Shown: piece after piece, positions 8,269 to 16,752 of the stretch
Layout of the letters: every line of letters begins with the position of its first letter
Numbering within the stretch: position 1 is the stretch's first letter
DNA from: Alteromonadaceae bacterium
Lineage (GTDB): Bacteria > Pseudomonadota > Gammaproteobacteria > Pseudomonadales > Oleiphilaceae
Length of the DNA: 27,273 nucleotides
NCBI GenBank assembly: GCA_013393545.1
Contig: JABXHG010000397.1
Span: 1 to 27,273 of the forward strand
Direction: 5' to 3'
Notes under the pieces: model-generated
The model's database searches: none
Seen by the model: only the letters and a program-made list of their open reading frames with translations
Told to the model about the DNA's origin: nothing
Translations under genes and position numbers: made by a program

Positions 8269-9144
8269 GTGCCGGCCAGTCCTGAACGCGAAAATTATTT
8301 ATTGAACCAACACCGGTATATTCCCTTGTTAACTGTAAACCTCACCACCACCTTTCAAAGGCTAAGCCTCTGCCGGATCGCGCTGACGTCTCTCCTGCTG
8401 CAATCCCGCCTCCCTGACCAGATCAACCTCTGGGTGTCGAAAGAGCCCTACCTGAGGGACAAGGGCATAGCGAAGAGCGAGTCGATCGACCAGCTGATTG
8501 GCTCCCTGCCAGCGGAAAGCAGAAGCCGCGTTAGCGTCCGCTGGGTGCCTAACACTGGCCCCTACCGAAAACTCATACCCATGCTGCGAGAAGCCGGGCC
8601 GGACGATTTGATCGTAACCGCAGACGACGACATCTTCTATGGCCGGGACTGGCTGAGCGGGTTGCTGTCGGCTTATGAGGATGCAGGTGGTAAGCCCGTG
8701 GCCGCGCGCGTAAGGACCAAGCGAATCAACTTCCTGGGAAAGGAAACGTCTTATTTATTTTGGGGGCTAATGAGTCACTCTGGTGTAGCTCGAGATAACT
8801 TTATCGTCACGTTCGGTGGCGGGGCAGTGCTTACCAGAAAGATGTTTCGAGAGCATGATATCGCAGACGACGCTTTTATGAGTGTGGCGCCAACGGCGGA
8901 TGACCTCTGGTACTCCAAATTACTTAGGCTGAACAACAATGAGGTGGTTGTCGCGCCTGCGTTGCTAGACGAGCTGAACTTTGTGAATCATGATGACGGG
9001 CTGACCAACCATAACTTTCCTCGAGTCTCCTCTTTTTTACATAAGATCAGAATCCGAGTGTGGGACAGGCCCTTAGGGCTGTTAGGAGTACCGGTTAGCG
9101 GTAATGATGTGGCTTACAGGAATATTGAGCAGTATTTTTCCTAA
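8269..9144 (+). CDS. Putative GT-A-type glycosyltransferase
   Basis: The 291-residue protein has the outline of a GT-A enzyme: a first strand YIPLLTVNLTTTFQRLSLCR, strand INLWVSKEPY, a clear aspartate motif DDLIVTADDDIFYGRDWLSG, and a downstream FGGGAVLTRKMF with TADDLWYSKLLRLNN, as in glycosyltransferases acting on lipopolysaccharide or capsule sugars. It lacks the classical GT2 opening, so the family is less certain. The start is uncertain: GTG 8269 is the longest option, while a TTG about 11 codons later lies closer to the domain. Base composition drifts from GC-rich in the first half to AT-richer after about 8740. It is the last gene of the first glycan block; the next 68 bases lead into a truncated transporter. 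Confidence 0.72.
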   Translation: MPASPERENYLLNQHRYIPLLTVNLTTTFQRLSLCRIALTSLLLQSRLPDQINLWVSKEPYLRDKGIAKSESIDQLIGSLPAESRSRVSVRWVPNTGPYRKLIPMLREAGPDDLIVTADDDIFYGRDWLSGLLSAYEDAGGKPVAARVRTKRINFLGKETSYLFWGLMSHSGVARDNFIVTFGGGAVLTRKMFREHDIADDAFMSVAPTADDLWYSKLLRLNNNEVVVAPALLDELNFVNHDDGLTNHNFPRVSSFLHKIRIRVWDRPLGLLGVPVSGNDVAYRNIEQYFS

Positions 9145-9212
9145 CCCTATTTCTGTATTAATTCTTTTCCACGTAAAACTTAATAGCCCATACTCTATGA
9201 AAACCTACGACT

Positions 9213-10406
9213 TTGGTGCTGTTTGGCAACCGCTTGCTGCCCGACCGGGGAAGCTTAACTGAAGAGTTAGACGAGGTACGGGAATACGGGGTAGAAGTGA
9301 TAGTTTCCAGCCCCGGGCCATTGGTGGGGAAAACCATTGCAGAAGCTGGATTGCGGGCGCTTACCTACGGTTACCTCACAGAAATTGACCGAGGTGGTCG
9401 GCTGCTGACAGCAGTGGGCCCGGACCGCACCCTACAGGGGGGCGACAAACTCTACTTTGTGGGCGCTCCAGAATGCGCCAGCGAACTGCGCCGCATTCAC
9501 GGCCTGAAGCCGGCCAATGGCAACGTGCACAAACTGGCAATACAAAACAACCAGCGCTGCCTGGTAGAAGTAGTGCTGGGGCCCGAGTTTACCGCGCTGA
9601 ACAAAACCATCCGCGACAGCCGCTTTCGCACTCGCTTTAATGCGGTCATTCTCTCCGTATCCCGTGAGGGTAAGCGGGTGCCGGGTAAGCTGGGTGATAT
9701 CACCTTTCGAATGGGCGACACCTTGTTGCTGGAAGCCAGCCACCAGTTTAAAGAGCAATACCGCTTCCGCCGGGACTTTTTACTGGTCAGCGCTTTGAAC
9801 GACTCCACACCGCCGGATTTTCACAAGGCCCCCAGAGCACTGGGCATACTGGCGGTAATGGTGGCGTTAAGTGCCAGCGGCCTGTTGTCGATTCTTGAGG
9901 CCGCGTTTCTAGCCGCCGGCGGCATGATTGTCTCCGGCTGCCTTACCGCCAGCCGCGCCCGACGCAGCGTCGATTTGCCGGTGCTGGTGGTGATTGCCGC
10001 CTCGTTCGCCCTGGGCAACGCCATGACACAAACCGGCGCTGCCCAGTGGGTCGCCGGTGGACTGCTCGGGCTTGGCCCGCTCACCCCCTGGCTGGCGCTT
10101 GCTATGGTGTATACGTTAACCGCCCTGTTTACCGAAATGATCACCAACAACGCCGCCGCCGTGCTGATGTTCCCCATCGCCCTGGCGGTGTCTGAACAAC
10201 TGGGCGTGAGTTTTATCCCCTTTGCCATAGCCGTCATGTTCGCCGCCTCTGCGTCGTTTATCACCCCGCTGGGTTACCAGACCAACCTGATGGTTTACGG
10301 CCCGGGGCGCTACCGGTTTACGGATTATGTGCGCATTGGGGTGCCGTTGTCGGTGCTGGTGGGGAGTGTGGCGGTTGGGTTGATACCGGTGGTTTGGGGG
10401 TTTTGA
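9213..10406 (+). pseudogene. 5'-truncated SLC13/DASS-type transporter with two TrkA-C domains
   Basis: The reading frame begins at the end of a membrane helix (LFGNRLLPDR), goes through two RCK_C/TrkA-C regulatory domains (about residues 24-95 and 110-190) and ends with the second bundle of membrane helices, including TEMITNNAAAVLMFPIALAV and ASASFITPLGYQTNLMVYGP, which are signature motifs of this anion/sodium symporter group. Full-length relatives are near 600 residues with an N-terminal helix bundle before the TrkA-C domains. Here about 190 residues are missing and there is no proper start, only TTG or GTG. The homology begins abruptly at about 9213, right after the glycosyltransferase, marking a recombination or deletion junction. 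Function is probably lost. Confidence 0.8.
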
Positions 10407-10422
10407 TGCGATATTTGCAGCA

Positions 10423-10593
10423 ATGAGCTTTATTTCCGGAAAAGATGAAGCCACGACAGAACGCATCACCAAAAAGAAGTCGCCGATTAACCGCACCCGC
10501 ATGAAGCAGGCCCTGAACAGCGGCAAAGCGACTAAAGTTCCACACGGACTCCCACGTGAAGAGATGCGTCAGTTCATCCTTAATGCGCAGTGA
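10423..10593 (+). CDS. Small protein, candidate antitoxin of the following toxin-like gene
   Basis: A 56-codon frame from ATG encodes a small basic protein that starts MSFISGKDEATTERITKKKS and ends LPREEMRQFILNAQ. It is immediately upstream (26 bases) of a RelE/ParE-like frame in the same orientation, the usual order of antitoxin then toxin. I do not recognise a named DNA-binding fold in it. The spacing, the size and the paired arrangement are the only evidence. It lies between two pieces of SLC13 transporter genes, so it arrived with or after that decay. Confidence 0.45.
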   Translation: MSFISGKDEATTERITKKKSPINRTRMKQALNSGKATKVPHGLPREEMRQFILNAQ

Positions 10594-10619
10594 GAGTGCG
10601 CTTAACAAGGATGTTGTGA

Positions 10620-10868
10620 GTGCAGTATACGGTAGAGTTCCTGCCTAGGTTCGCCCAAGAGTTTGGCAATTTTCCAGAAGAACACCAAAACAAAGTACTC
10701 GATTTCATACGAACATTTCAGAGCCATGGCCGCTATAAAACCTCTGATATGGTGCTTCACTTTCAGTGGAAGAACAAAGGAAACCATATAAGCTTGGTGG
10801 ATATGTACGATCACTACACCAGCGAAGGCCGGTTTTACCTGCCTTCGGGACACTATCTGGATCGGTGA
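10620..10868 (+). CDS. RelE/ParE-like toxin, possibly internally deleted
   Basis: The 82-residue protein starts at GTG after an AAGGA site. It opens with YTVEFLPRFAQEFGNFPEEH, a RelE/ParE-style strand-helix start, and ends with MVLHFQWKNKGNHISLVDMY, then DHYTSEGRFYLPSGHYL. That ending matches my memory of a toxin subgroup whose C-terminus is strand-rich with a conserved DHYT-x-x-G-x-F-YLP stretch. In such proteins I would expect roughly 30-50 more residues between the first helix pair and this end; here FQSHG runs straight into RYKTSD. A frame-preserving deletion is therefore likely but not proven. Activity is doubtful. It is paired with the small ORF upstream. Confidence 0.5.
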   Translation: MQYTVEFLPRFAQEFGNFPEEHQNKVLDFIRTFQSHGRYKTSDMVLHFQWKNKGNHISLVDMYDHYTSEGRFYLPSGHYLDR

Positions 10869-10881
10869 CGGAATTACAACT

Positions 10882-10953
10882 GCGTCAGCCTCCTTTTCCT
10901 TTATCAACCCGCTGGGTTACCAGAGCAACCTGATGGTCTACGGCCCTGGCTGA
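10882..10953 (+). pseudogene. Scrap of a second SLC13-type transporter gene
   Basis: Twenty-three codons translate to a near copy of the transporter motif found at the 3' end of the truncated gene upstream: INPLGYQSNLMVYGPG here against ITPLGYQTNLMVYGPG there. The frame then stops at TGA where the full gene continues with RYRF. The DNA is similar but clearly diverged at several third positions, so this is a separate homologue and not a fresh duplication. The toxin-antitoxin-like pair lies between the two transporter pieces. Confidence 0.75.
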
Positions 10954-11061
10954 GGAAGATCAGAAGCGATCATCTCAACGAACACCGACACTAGGTAAAC
11001 CCTGATAAATGACCGAGCTCTTTCTCAAAAGCTGGAACTGCAGCAACCTGAAGCAGCAGCG

Positions 11062-11883
11062 ATGAAAGAGGTAATGGAAGACCACGAGCTTTTTGCTGCC
11101 TTGTGTCGCTCCACCTACTTCAAGCAGGCGTTGGAAACCCACCCGGTCATAACCCGGCTAAGAAGTAACGTTTTTAATCCTGGGGGAGGTATTGCGCCTC
11201 TACCAATTTGTATAGATCTGGATGGCATAGCGCAGCATTACGGACTCCCGACCCAGTACCTGGATATCACCAGTAATTTTTCCGTGGCCAGCTTTTTCGC
11301 CACTCAGCGTTGGGACAACAAGGCTAAAAAATTCGAACCGATGCGGATGAACCCCATACCAGGTGTTATTTATCAGCTTCTGCCGGATATTCTCATCGCA
11401 AAACAAGGCGATGGCAAAATTCCGTACACGCCCGTTGGCTGGCAACCTTTTCCAAGACCAGAGCAGCAACGGGCGAATGCTATTCATCTGGGAGCGGGTG
11501 AGGACTTCGTTAAAACACTGCCTGTGGCCAGTTTCCGCTTTAAACACAGCCGCAACCAGTCGAAACGAATCTACGAGGAATTTGAGGGCGGAGACAAACT
11601 CTTCCCAGCGGATGATCTGGCTGATTTTGCCGAAAGTGTGCAAAGCAAAACCACCTTTCCTCAGCGTACTCTGGAAGTGGCCTTCAAACTCTACGAAAAG
11701 CGTAGAAAGCCCCAGGACACAGCAGAAAAACGCGAAAGCCTAATGTCCCGGGCCGGTATTACACTGGACAGACAAAAGAGCTGTGTAACCCAGCAGTGGG
11801 ACTTCTGCCAAAAGAAATTCGATGCCGAGATTCAGCGAATGCTGGGTAGGGTACGGTTTCGAGGGGCGTGTTATGCGCAGTGA
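11062..11883 (+). CDS. FRG-domain protein, probably N-terminally shortened
   Basis: The 273-residue protein contains the core of the FRG domain: a helical region with FAALCRSTYF, then AQHYGLPTQYLDITSNFSVA and SFFAT, the QHYGLPT-x-LD-x-T-x-x-x-x-x-A-x-x-FA signature. The F-R-G box that names the domain normally lies before this in about 60-80 residues; it is missing here. The frame stays open upstream from the first ATG to about 11002 without supplying it. Either the 5' end was lost, or this is a shorter family member. FRG proteins are often found in defence or mobile regions and their activity is not established. It sits with a toxin-like pair and transporter scraps, not with a related partner gene. 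The next gene starts after about 140 bases with no clear terminator. Confidence 0.65.
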   Translation: MKEVMEDHELFAALCRSTYFKQALETHPVITRLRSNVFNPGGGIAPLPICIDLDGIAQHYGLPTQYLDITSNFSVASFFATQRWDNKAKKFEPMRMNPIPGVIYQLLPDILIAKQGDGKIPYTPVGWQPFPRPEQQRANAIHLGAGEDFVKTLPVASFRFKHSRNQSKRIYEEFEGGDKLFPADDLADFAESVQSKTTFPQRTLEVAFKLYEKRRKPQDTAEKRESLMSRAGITLDRQKSCVTQQWDFCQKKFDAEIQRMLGRVRFRGACYAQ

Positions 11884-12023
11884 GCAATTAGTTGCCACGC
11901 TACTATGCAACCATTATTGATCATCTGCCTGAGCGAATAGCTGGCAGGCTCTCATATCGGAAAAGGAATGAGCCTTATCCCCCCTCTCCGGGTCAAAAAA
12001 CTATATGAATCGGTGCTACATTG

Positions 12024-13136
12024 ATGACTGAGGAAAAACCTAGAATTGCGTTAGCCTGTCCCTCTTTTTCTGGTGGTGGAGCGGAACGGGTCATGATAAC
12101 TCTTGCGAATAAATTTTCGGAGTGGGGGTATCCTGTCGATTTTATTGTTGGTGCTGACCAAGGGCCGTATAAAAAAATGCTGGCCTCTTCAGTCAATAAG
12201 ATTGTGCTGACTACTCCCAAACTTGGGAAAGCTAGAAAGATAATTCGAGCAAGTAGGGTTTTAGCGCACTATCTACGTTCGTCCGGTTGTCAAACGATGA
12301 TGTCAACTATCAAAGAGTTAAATGTATTTGCGGTTTTGGTTAAGATAGTTACAAAAAGTAATGTCAGACTGATAGTCAGAGAAGCAGATACGTTAGACAG
12401 AATATTTATGGACCGGGGATTAAGAAATAAATTGCTTTATAAGTCAATGCAGTTTACTTACCCGTGGTCAGATGGTGTGATAGCTAACTGCAAGATAACA
12501 AAAAATGACTTAGTGTCTCGAAAAATTACTGATGAATCGTCGATTACAGTAATTTACAATCCATTGTCAATAAAAAGTGGATCGAATTCTTTAGGGCTTT
12601 GGAGAGAGGCGGATAAAAAAATTGTTGCATGTGGTAGGCTGCATAAAAAAAAGAATTTCTCCGATTTGATAAGATGTGTGCCATCTTTAAAAGAACGTTA
12701 TCCTAATGTCTCTTTGAAGATATTAGGTGAAGGCGCTGAAAAAGAGCATTTGCAAAAACTAATTTGCGATCTCGGCCTCAAGGATAACGTGGAATTGGTA
12801 GGGTTTGTGGATAACCCTGAAGATTATTATCAATCTGCTGATGTTTTCGTCCAAACATCATTATGGGAAGGTTTCGGTTATGTACTAGCTGAGGCTATGG
12901 CCTGTGGAACCCCCGTTGTTGCATATGATAGTAAGGGCGCGATGCGTGAGATACTTGATAACGGGAAGTACGGAACGTTAACTCCGGTAGGTGATCTTGA
13001 CGCTTTGGCATCAGCAATATTTCTACAGATTGAGAAGCCTACGCCTCAGGAAAAGCTAAAAGAAGCAGTAAAAAGATTTGATAAAGATCTTATAGCTAGC
13101 CAGTATCTAAAAGCCTTAGGAATTAATCATGTTTGA
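12024..13136 (+). CDS. Glycosyltransferase family 4
   Basis: This 370-residue GT-B retaining glycosyltransferase has the Rossmann start IALACPSFSGGGAERVMITL, the donor domain KKIVACGRLHKKKNFSDLIR, ILGEGAEKEHLQKLI, VELVGFVDNPEDYYQSADVF and the E-x7-E motif in WEGFGYVLAEAMACGTPVVA. I take ATG 12024; a TTG just before it would add one residue. DNA is visibly AT-rich compared with the flanking FRG gene and with most of the following gene, so it looks like an imported cassette. Its last 8 bases overlap the AsnB-like gene, which suggests coupled translation. The specific sugar is unknown. Confidence 0.92.
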   Translation: MTEEKPRIALACPSFSGGGAERVMITLANKFSEWGYPVDFIVGADQGPYKKMLASSVNKIVLTTPKLGKARKIIRASRVLAHYLRSSGCQTMMSTIKELNVFAVLVKIVTKSNVRLIVREADTLDRIFMDRGLRNKLLYKSMQFTYPWSDGVIANCKITKNDLVSRKITDESSITVIYNPLSIKSGSNSLGLWREADKKIVACGRLHKKKNFSDLIRCVPSLKERYPNVSLKILGEGAEKEHLQKLICDLGLKDNVELVGFVDNPEDYYQSADVFVQTSLWEGFGYVLAEAMACGTPVVAYDSKGAMREILDNGKYGTLTPVGDLDALASAIFLQIEKPTPQEKLKEAVKRFDKDLIASQYLKALGINHV

Positions 13137-14673
13137 TTTGGGCGGCCAAAGTAATAGTGATAGCTCTGTACATTTGTACAACATAGGTTGGCAGGCTATT
13201 GCACTTCATTGTGACCTAGCCGCCGAGCACCCCCTATACCTCTACTGGCCAAAAGACAAATCAACTCTTCTCTACAGCCAGTCCATCACCGAGCTACTGG
13301 ACGATTCCCGCGTACGCAAACCCCTGGCCATCTCCAATGAAGGTGTCTCCTTCCTGTTGCAGAGTGGCGTTGTACCGCCGCCCAAAACTGCCTACGAAGA
13401 TATCTACATTCTGGGTATTGGTGACCAAGCCAAGATATCAACCCAAAACGGCAAGGTAGAAGTTGAGTTTACCCATGAATTCCCATTCCTGAACGGCAAC
13501 CGGCTACCACCCGGCGAAATGGAGCCGGACGAGGACAAGATCCTTGAGATGCTTGCTGAAGCCACGATCAGCCGTATAGACCCTTCCCGGCCTAGTTTTC
13601 TGTTCCATAGCGCAGGCAAAGACAGCAACAGCATCGCCCTGGCGCTGGCGGAAGCTGGCTGGCAAGACAAGGTGACGCTGATTACCCACAAGTCCAAGGG
13701 TAAGGCTGACGAAAGCGAAATTAGCGCGAAGATTGCCAAACAGCTCGGCTTCAGGCACCAAGTATTGCACGAGGTCGATACGCTGGGGCCGGAACATAAA
13801 CAGGCAATCCATGACTACTTTGTGAATGCGCCCTTCCCGTGTACAGACAACGTAACCCTTGCATACCCGCTCTATGCCTGCCAGATACCGGAGCTGAAAG
13901 GGGCGAATGTGATTGATGGCGGCGGCAACGATAGCCATATGACCACCCCCCCAACCAGGCGCGATCTGAAAGCCATGCCTTTTGCTAAGTTCGCGCACAA
14001 GGCGAGTGTGTTGCGTAACCTGGTTAAATCAGAAAGCGTTATGTCCCCTATGCTGCGTACCCCAGCGGAGTGGTGTGGCATGAGTGGGTTTAGCCTGGGT
14101 GATACAAAGAAGATATTTGCAGGCGCCTGTAGTGTCTACGGGCACTGGAAACAGGAAAGCTTAGCGCGAGCGGATTGGGATTTGTTTGATCTGAAAACAT
14201 CCGTGTACACCTCGGTGACGATCGCCGAAATGCATATGAGGAAGGCGCGGAATTTTTCGGACTCCATTGATTCAAACCTAGTGCTACCGTTCGCTAATGA
14301 GGGAGTCGCAAAATACTTTCAGCAGCTCCCGGAAAAACACCTCTTCGACCGAACCACTCTCAAAAACAAACTGATCCTCCGAAAAATCCTGAAAGACCGC
14401 CTGGGGCTTGATTCGGATGAGCTTGGCAAGCTCGGCTTCAGCTACGATTCCCGCTCCGTTGTGCTGCAAAACTGGGACGATATAACCCATGAAATCTATG
14501 CCTGCATACTGTGGAATCAGGCTGGGGTGCGTGAGGTTGTGCAGCGGCTGCGTAAGCGGATGGATGGGAAGGGTTGGGGGGCAGGTGCTGCCGGGCGGTT
14601 GGTTTATCGGGTTTATTTGTTGAGTTGCTGGGTTAATTATAGCAAGTGGCTTCAGGGTGTCCGGAATTATTGA
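13129..14673 (+). CDS. Asparagine-synthase-like amidotransferase, glutaminase site absent
   Basis: The 514-residue protein carries the ATP-pyrophosphatase domain of the AsnB family: PP-loop SAGKDS at residues 161-166, then IALALAEAGW, LITHKSKGKADESEISAKIA, VIDGGGNDSHM, and a long helical C-terminal half. The first 130 residues resemble the back half of the glutaminase domain (LYLYWPKDKSTLLYSQSITE, VVPPPKTAYEDIYILGIGDQ), but the N-terminus is MFDLGG, without the cysteine at position 2 that releases ammonia from glutamine. It may use free ammonia, another amine or a partner. AsnB-like proteins in O-antigen loci, such as WbpS and WbtH, are linked to amidated uronic acids. Next to a TviB-type dehydrogenase, the same job on a HexNAc-uronic acid is a good inference. 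Confidence 0.82.
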   Translation: MFDLGGQSNSDSSVHLYNIGWQAIALHCDLAAEHPLYLYWPKDKSTLLYSQSITELLDDSRVRKPLAISNEGVSFLLQSGVVPPPKTAYEDIYILGIGDQAKISTQNGKVEVEFTHEFPFLNGNRLPPGEMEPDEDKILEMLAEATISRIDPSRPSFLFHSAGKDSNSIALALAEAGWQDKVTLITHKSKGKADESEISAKIAKQLGFRHQVLHEVDTLGPEHKQAIHDYFVNAPFPCTDNVTLAYPLYACQIPELKGANVIDGGGNDSHMTTPPTRRDLKAMPFAKFAHKASVLRNLVKSESVMSPMLRTPAEWCGMSGFSLGDTKKIFAGACSVYGHWKQESLARADWDLFDLKTSVYTSVTIAEMHMRKARNFSDSIDSNLVLPFANEGVAKYFQQLPEKHLFDRTTLKNKLILRKILKDRLGLDSDELGKLGFSYDSRSVVLQNWDDITHEIYACILWNQAGVREVVQRLRKRMDGKGWGAGAAGRLVYRVYLLSCWVNYSKWLQGVRNY

Positions 14674-14803
14674 ACTACTACAGGGTGATGTTCGGTATTC
14701 CCAGACGAAGATTGGCAAGGCGGCCAGAAAACTTGGGTATGTGCCGGAGTATCGGACTCATGAGGGGATTGCTAAAGCTATGCTGTGGTATTTGGAGAAT
14801 TAA
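14672..14803 (+). pseudogene. 3' tail of a lost UDP-sugar epimerase (WbpP/TviC-like)
   Basis: The frame ending at TAA 14801-14803 reads GDVRYSQTKIGKAARKLGYV followed by PEYRTHEGIAKAMLWYLEN. This is the characteristic C-terminus of NAD-dependent UDP-HexNAc or UDP-uronate 4-epimerases of the extended SDR family (R-x-S-x-x-D/K-I-x-K-A-x-x-x-LGY-x-P, then G-x-x-x-x-x-x-WY). Roughly 300 upstream residues are gone; the frame starts inside the end of the AsnB-like gene. The tail ends one base before the TviB-type dehydrogenase ATG, so the original order was probably epimerase then dehydrogenase, the usual pairing for HexNAc-uronic acids. Confidence 0.8.
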
Positions 14804-16066
14804 ATGAAAAAAATTGCTGTTATCGGCTTGGGCTATGTAGGTCTACCACTTGCTGTTGCTTTAAGCGAAAAAAGCCGGGTTATGGGTTTCGATATCAATA
14901 ACCAACGTGTTGCCGAACTGAAGGAAGGCAAGGATTTGACCCGCGAAGTCTCCTCCGAAGAGCTGGCCGTAGCCTCTGAGCTTTCGTTCACCGACTCTTT
15001 GGAAGACATCGCAAACTGCACGGTGTTTATCGTTACCGTGCCCACACCGATAGATGAATACAAAACGCCCGATCTCACTCCTCTCCTAAAAGCTAGCGAA
15101 ACCTTGGGTAAGGTGCTTAAAACCGGCGATATTGTGATTTACGAATCTACTGTATACCCGGGCGCCACGGAAGAGGTGTGTGTACCAGTGCTGGAGCGGG
15201 TGTCTGGTCTTAAGTTTAATGAGGAGTTCTACGCCGGTTACAGTCCGGAGCGGATTAACCCTGGAGACAAGGAGCACCGTGTAACCACAATCGCGAAGGT
15301 GACCTCGGGGTCTACGCCGGCAATTGCCGAGGAGGTGGACGCACTGTATGCCGGGATCATAACCGCCGGTACCCATAAAGCTAGTTCCATTAAGGTTGCG
15401 GAAGCAGCAAAGGTAATCGAAAACACTCAGAGGGATCTGAATATCGCACTGATGAATGAACTGGCCATGATTTTCGCCAAGTTGGGTATTGATACCCATG
15501 AGGTGCTGGCAGCCGCTGGAACAAAATGGAACTTCCTGCCGTTCAAGCCCGGCCTGGTGGGTGGTCATTGTATTGGGGTCGACCCTTACTACCTCACCCA
15601 CAAAGCCCAGGCCATTGGCTACCACCCGGAAATTATCCTTGCAGGCCGACGCACCAACGATGGCATGGGTCCCTATGTGGCATCGGAACTGGTGAAGGCC
15701 ATGATCAAAGCGGGCCACACGATCGCCAATGCTCGGGTGCTGGTCATGGGCTTCACCTTCAAAGAAAACTGCCCGGACTTGAGAAATACCCGTGTGATTG
15801 ATGTGGTGAAAGAATTGGGAGAATTTGGCTGTCAGGTGGATGTAACTGACTGCTGGGCAGATAGCGCCGAGGCGGAGCATGAGTACGGCATCAGCTTGAC
15901 CGATAAGCCGGAGCAGGGTGGCTACAGCGGAGTTATTGTGGCGGTACCGCATGAAGAGTACGCCGCGCTGAGCGCCAGTGATATCAGGGGTTATTTGGCG
16001 GTAGATGGTGTGCTCTATGACTTGAAAGGCATGTTGCCTTTAGGGAAAGCGGATCTAAGGTTATAA
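14804..16066 (+). CDS. tviB: UDP-N-acetyl-hexosamine 6-dehydrogenase, TviB/WbpO type
   Basis: The 420-residue protein is a nucleotide-sugar dehydrogenase that oxidises C6 of UDP-HexNAc to the uronic acid using two NAD+. It has the Rossmann start [20 protein letters not shown], the [10 protein letters not shown] segment typical of the UDP-HexNAc subgroup, [29 protein letters not shown], the catalytic cysteine C256 in [17 protein letters not shown], and the C-terminal domain [20 protein letters not shown]. The length fits TviB/WbpO rather than the UDP-glucose enzyme at the right end of the window. It supplies a HexNAc-uronic acid, a substrate the AsnB-like neighbour could amidate. Whether the substrate is the gluco or galacto sugar cannot be read from sequence; the lost epimerase upstream would have mattered for this. 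Confidence 0.9.
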   Translation: MKKIAVIGLGYVGLPLAVALSEKSRVMGFDINNQRVAELKEGKDLTREVSSEELAVASELSFTDSLEDIANCTVFIVTVPTPIDEYKTPDLTPLLKASETLGKVLKTGDIVIYESTVYPGATEEVCVPVLERVSGLKFNEEFYAGYSPERINPGDKEHRVTTIAKVTSGSTPAIAEEVDALYAGIITAGTHKASSIKVAEAAKVIENTQRDLNIALMNELAMIFAKLGIDTHEVLAAAGTKWNFLPFKPGLVGGHCIGVDPYYLTHKAQAIGYHPEIILAGRRTNDGMGPYVASELVKAMIKAGHTIANARVLVMGFTFKENCPDLRNTRVIDVVKELGEFGCQVDVTDCWADSAEAEHEYGISLTDKPEQGGYSGVIVAVPHEEYAALSASDIRGYLAVDGVLYDLKGMLPLGKADLRL

Positions 16067-16067
16067 G

Positions 16068-16280
16068 ATGAGTAATGGCAGTAAGGAAAGTCTTCCCCAG
16101 GAGGAAGGTCGGATGAAGAAAATTGCTCTTTTCTCGCCAAATCTCTGAGGCGGTGGTGTGGGTCGAATCATTTGCATATTGACAAATTGCCTTAGCGAAG
16201 TAGGGGTTTCAGTAGGCGTAATCCGTCTTGGTCAAAGCCAAAGGTGCATATGTGAACCATGTTTGAGCAGTGGATTCTAA
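16068..16280 (+). pseudogene. Remnant of a GT4 glycosyltransferase 5' end with an in-frame stop
   Basis: The frame reads MSNGSKESLPQEEGRMKKIA, LFSPNL, then TGA at 16146-16148, and continues in the same frame GGGVGRIICILTNCLSEVGV, ending at TAA 16278-16280. The start MKKIALFSPNL-x-GGG-x-x-R matches the opening of GT4 enzymes; compare CPSFSGGGAERVMITLAN in the GT4 at 12024. The nonsense codon and the loss of everything after about 55 codons mark it as dead. A GGAGG binding site precedes ATG 16113. It directly follows the dehydrogenase by one base, so it was once the next gene in that operon. Confidence 0.7.
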
Positions 16281-16403
16281 ACTAACCGTACTGATAGTAG
16301 TTCTCCGGCGCCATGCAATACTCTAAATTACAGGCCCATGCCAATCTTAGCGCGAGTTGGTGCTTTGTAGCTGAAGTCATCAAGCCAATTACTGTAAAGA
16401 TAT

Positions 16404-16752
16404 GGCTCTTCACTTATTTGTGTGGGTCAGGTGACATCGGCAGTCCGCCGTAGTTAAATAGAACTGTCCGCTTAAACCTTTCCTTACTTCGGAATACTCT
16501 GGCCCGAACTTTTAAAGTTCGAGCTTGGCCGTTGATTGCCTCCGCCAACCCGTTGAAGGCCCGAAAGCGTATGGCGTTTGGAATGCCAGACAGCTTCGTT
16601 TCGATCTGATTAGCTACCGAGACCAAAGCTCGAACCTCTGTGAGTCGAGCCTTTTGAATCCATTCCTGCAAAGCCGGATGAGCACCTTTGACGCGGTAGC
16701 CCTGCCAAATGTCCCGTGCCTTCTCCTTGAGGGATGCCTCGTCGTCTATTTC
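16404..16752 (-). mobile_element. Fragment of an ISL3-like insertion sequence, transposase 3' end
   Basis: On the - strand a frame is open from about 16752 down to the stop at 16414. It encodes WQGYRVKGAHPALQEWIQKA, AFNGLAEAINGQARTLKVRA and RERFK-like basic residues up to LFNYGGLPMSPDPHK. The N-G-L-x-E-x-I-N-x-x-x-R-x-x-K-x-x-x-x-x-F-R stretch is the C-terminal signature of ISL3-type DDE transposases. The + strand sequence GGCTCTTCACTTATTTGTG at 16404 matches the style of ISL3 terminal inverted repeats, so it may be the true IS end. No matching repeat is seen on the other side, and the N-terminal two thirds of the transposase are absent. It is therefore dead. The flanks 16281-16403 and 16753-16862 hold nothing I can assign. 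Confidence 0.65.

Noticed and set aside
11884..12020. Open + strand frame reading RYYATIIDHLPERIAGRLSY, possibly the end of another lost gene
   Set aside because: About 40 codons with no start, no recognisable family and a length possible by chance; not strong enough to list.
15086..15952. 288-codon frame on the - strand
   Set aside because: It is a shadow of the tviB-type gene, whose codon bias leaves the opposite strand open; no motif in the translation.
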